Source of the DNA: JBDROU01 sp043809745 [NCBI: bacterium]
GTDB lineage: Bacteria; Elusimicrobiota; JBDRMW01
DNA length: 43,725 bases
NCBI GenBank assembly: GCA_043809745.1
Contig: JBDROU010000039.1
Span: forward strand, 1 to 43,725
Direction: 5' to 3'
Shown: positions 43,266 through 43,725 of the stretch, one piece after another
Position numbering within the stretch: position 1 is the stretch's first letter
How the letters are laid out: the number at the start of each line of letters is the position of its first letter
Position numbers and translations under genes: made by a program
Notes under the pieces: generated by a model
The model's input: the letters and a program-made list of their open reading frames with translations, nothing else
Database searches by the model: none
Told to the model about the DNA's origin: nothing

Positions 43266-43515
43266 GTAATCTCCTTTGCAATTATCGGCTTTAGCCAGCT
43301 AATCCACTTCTAGTTAGTTGTTTATTTGTTAAGGATTATATCATAAAAATATAATTTGCAACAGAACTTTGGGTTATTAATTTAAACCACCGGCTGTACT
43401 TCTAACCAAAATATCGCTTCAAAGATAAAGTTTTAAACGCAATCTTTACAAGAATTTTACACATTCATAACATAAATTTTACATATCCTGCTTATCCTTA
43501 TTATAGGAGCAAGAT
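43266..43515. other. Divergent intergenic region DUF1846 / PorV-like gene
   Basis: 250 nt with no gene. It holds a TATAAT for the minus-strand DUF1846 gene (43340-43335; a TTGCAA lies 15 nt upstream, short spacing) and a four-box promoter for the plus-strand gene (43445-43498). GGCTAAAGCC (43288-43297) is a small hairpin in the DUF1846 leader. Confidence 0.5.
43445..43498 (+). promoter_or_regulatory. Four-box PhoB/PhoP-like promoter of the PorV-like gene
   Basis: TTTACA (43445-43450), TTTACA (43456-43461), ATAACA (43467-43472) and TTTACA (43478-43483), all at an exact 11-bp period, then 9 nt and TATCCT (43493-43498). The number of boxes, spacing and distance to the -10-like hexamer match the receiver-gene promoter. 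AGGAG follows at 43505-43509, before ATG 43516. Confidence 0.7.
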
Positions 43516-43725
43516 ATGAGGAATATTTATATATCCTGTATTGCTTTTCTTATATTAGCCATAACCTTTACATCCGCCTTTTGTGAAAGCGGCGGAACTA
43601 AATCTGCTGAATTCTTGAAAATAGGCATCGGTGCAAGAGCCGTAGCTATGGGTGAAGCCTTCACTGCCGTATCCAGCGATGCCGATTGCATGGCATGGAA
43701 TCCTGCCGGACTGGCAACTCTTAAA
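43516..43725 (+). CDS. PorV/PorQ-like outer-membrane protein, 5' part
   Basis: 70 codons, open at the window edge. A signal peptide (MRNIYISCIAFLILAITFTSAFC) is followed by KSAEFLKIGIGARAVAMGEAFTAVSSDADCMAWNPAGLA, the hallmark N-terminus of the PorV/PorQ (UPF0164, FadL-like beta-barrel) family, which forms outer-membrane barrels and in some phyla takes part in type IX secretion. AGGAG lies 6 nt before ATG 43516. The full protein is not in view, so its exact subfamily is open. Confidence 0.85.
   Translation, partial: MRNIYISCIAFLILAITFTSAFCESGGTKSAEFLKIGIGARAVAMGEAFTAVSSDADCMAWNPAGLATLK

Overview
The window looks like a chromosomal segment of an AT-rich, diderm, uncultivated bacterium, most likely of the Omnitrophota type. 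LptE, MurJ, a soluble lytic transglycosylase and a PorV-like outer-membrane protein indicate an LPS-bearing double-membrane cell. Two secreted proteins begin with a signal peptide followed by a YLAP-type motif, which I associate from memory with Omnitrophota proteins; that placement is an inference and was not checked by search. Intergenic gaps are short and most genes lie on the minus strand in long co-directional runs.

Layout. 1-489 is gene-free and carries a nested inverted repeat (193-398). 490-4513 (minus) holds a small alkyltransferase-like gene, a lytic transglycosylase, a UvrC without its C-terminal HhH region, and MurJ. rpsT (4670-4945) is the lone plus-strand gene of this half. 4964-19142 (minus) holds holA, lptE, leuS, a HEAT-repeat gene, tlyA, dxs, ispA, xseB, xseA, rny, a 5-formyl-THF cyclo-ligase, rarA, zapA and a ZapB-like gene. 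19376-26103 carries two large exported glycoside-hydrolase-like proteins (1,623 and 521 aa) that separate pheST from the zapBA cluster. 26265-35354 is the thrS-infC-rpmI-rplT-ktrB-ktrA-TPR-pheS-pheT run, which is the classical translation cluster with a K+ uptake system inserted. A tRNA-Val(GAC) precedes thrS. 35719-40880 encodes a stand-alone receiver, a seven-PAS cytoplasmic histidine kinase and an MscS channel. 41078-43725 holds marC, a DUF1846 gene and the start of a PorV-like outer-membrane protein.

The main regulatory observation is a promoter architecture shared by genes that are not in one operon: TTTACA hexamers in 11-bp register (two to four copies), then 9 nt, then a -10-like hexamer. 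It precedes the receiver gene (four perfect copies), the PorV-like gene (three perfect plus one degenerate) and the 1,623-aa exported protein (two copies). A weaker version precedes the 521-aa glycosidase. This geometry resembles PhoB/PhoP-family boxes, so these genes may form a regulon controlled by an OmpR/PhoB-type regulator encoded elsewhere, possibly phosphate-responsive.

Other notable points: infC appears to start with AUC behind a strong Shine-Dalgarno; a perfect -35/-10 promoter lies upstream of infC, with an intrinsic terminator between promoter and gene (attenuation); a 15-bp hairpin sits just ahead of the RNase Y ribosome binding site; ThrRS lacks the TGS domain.
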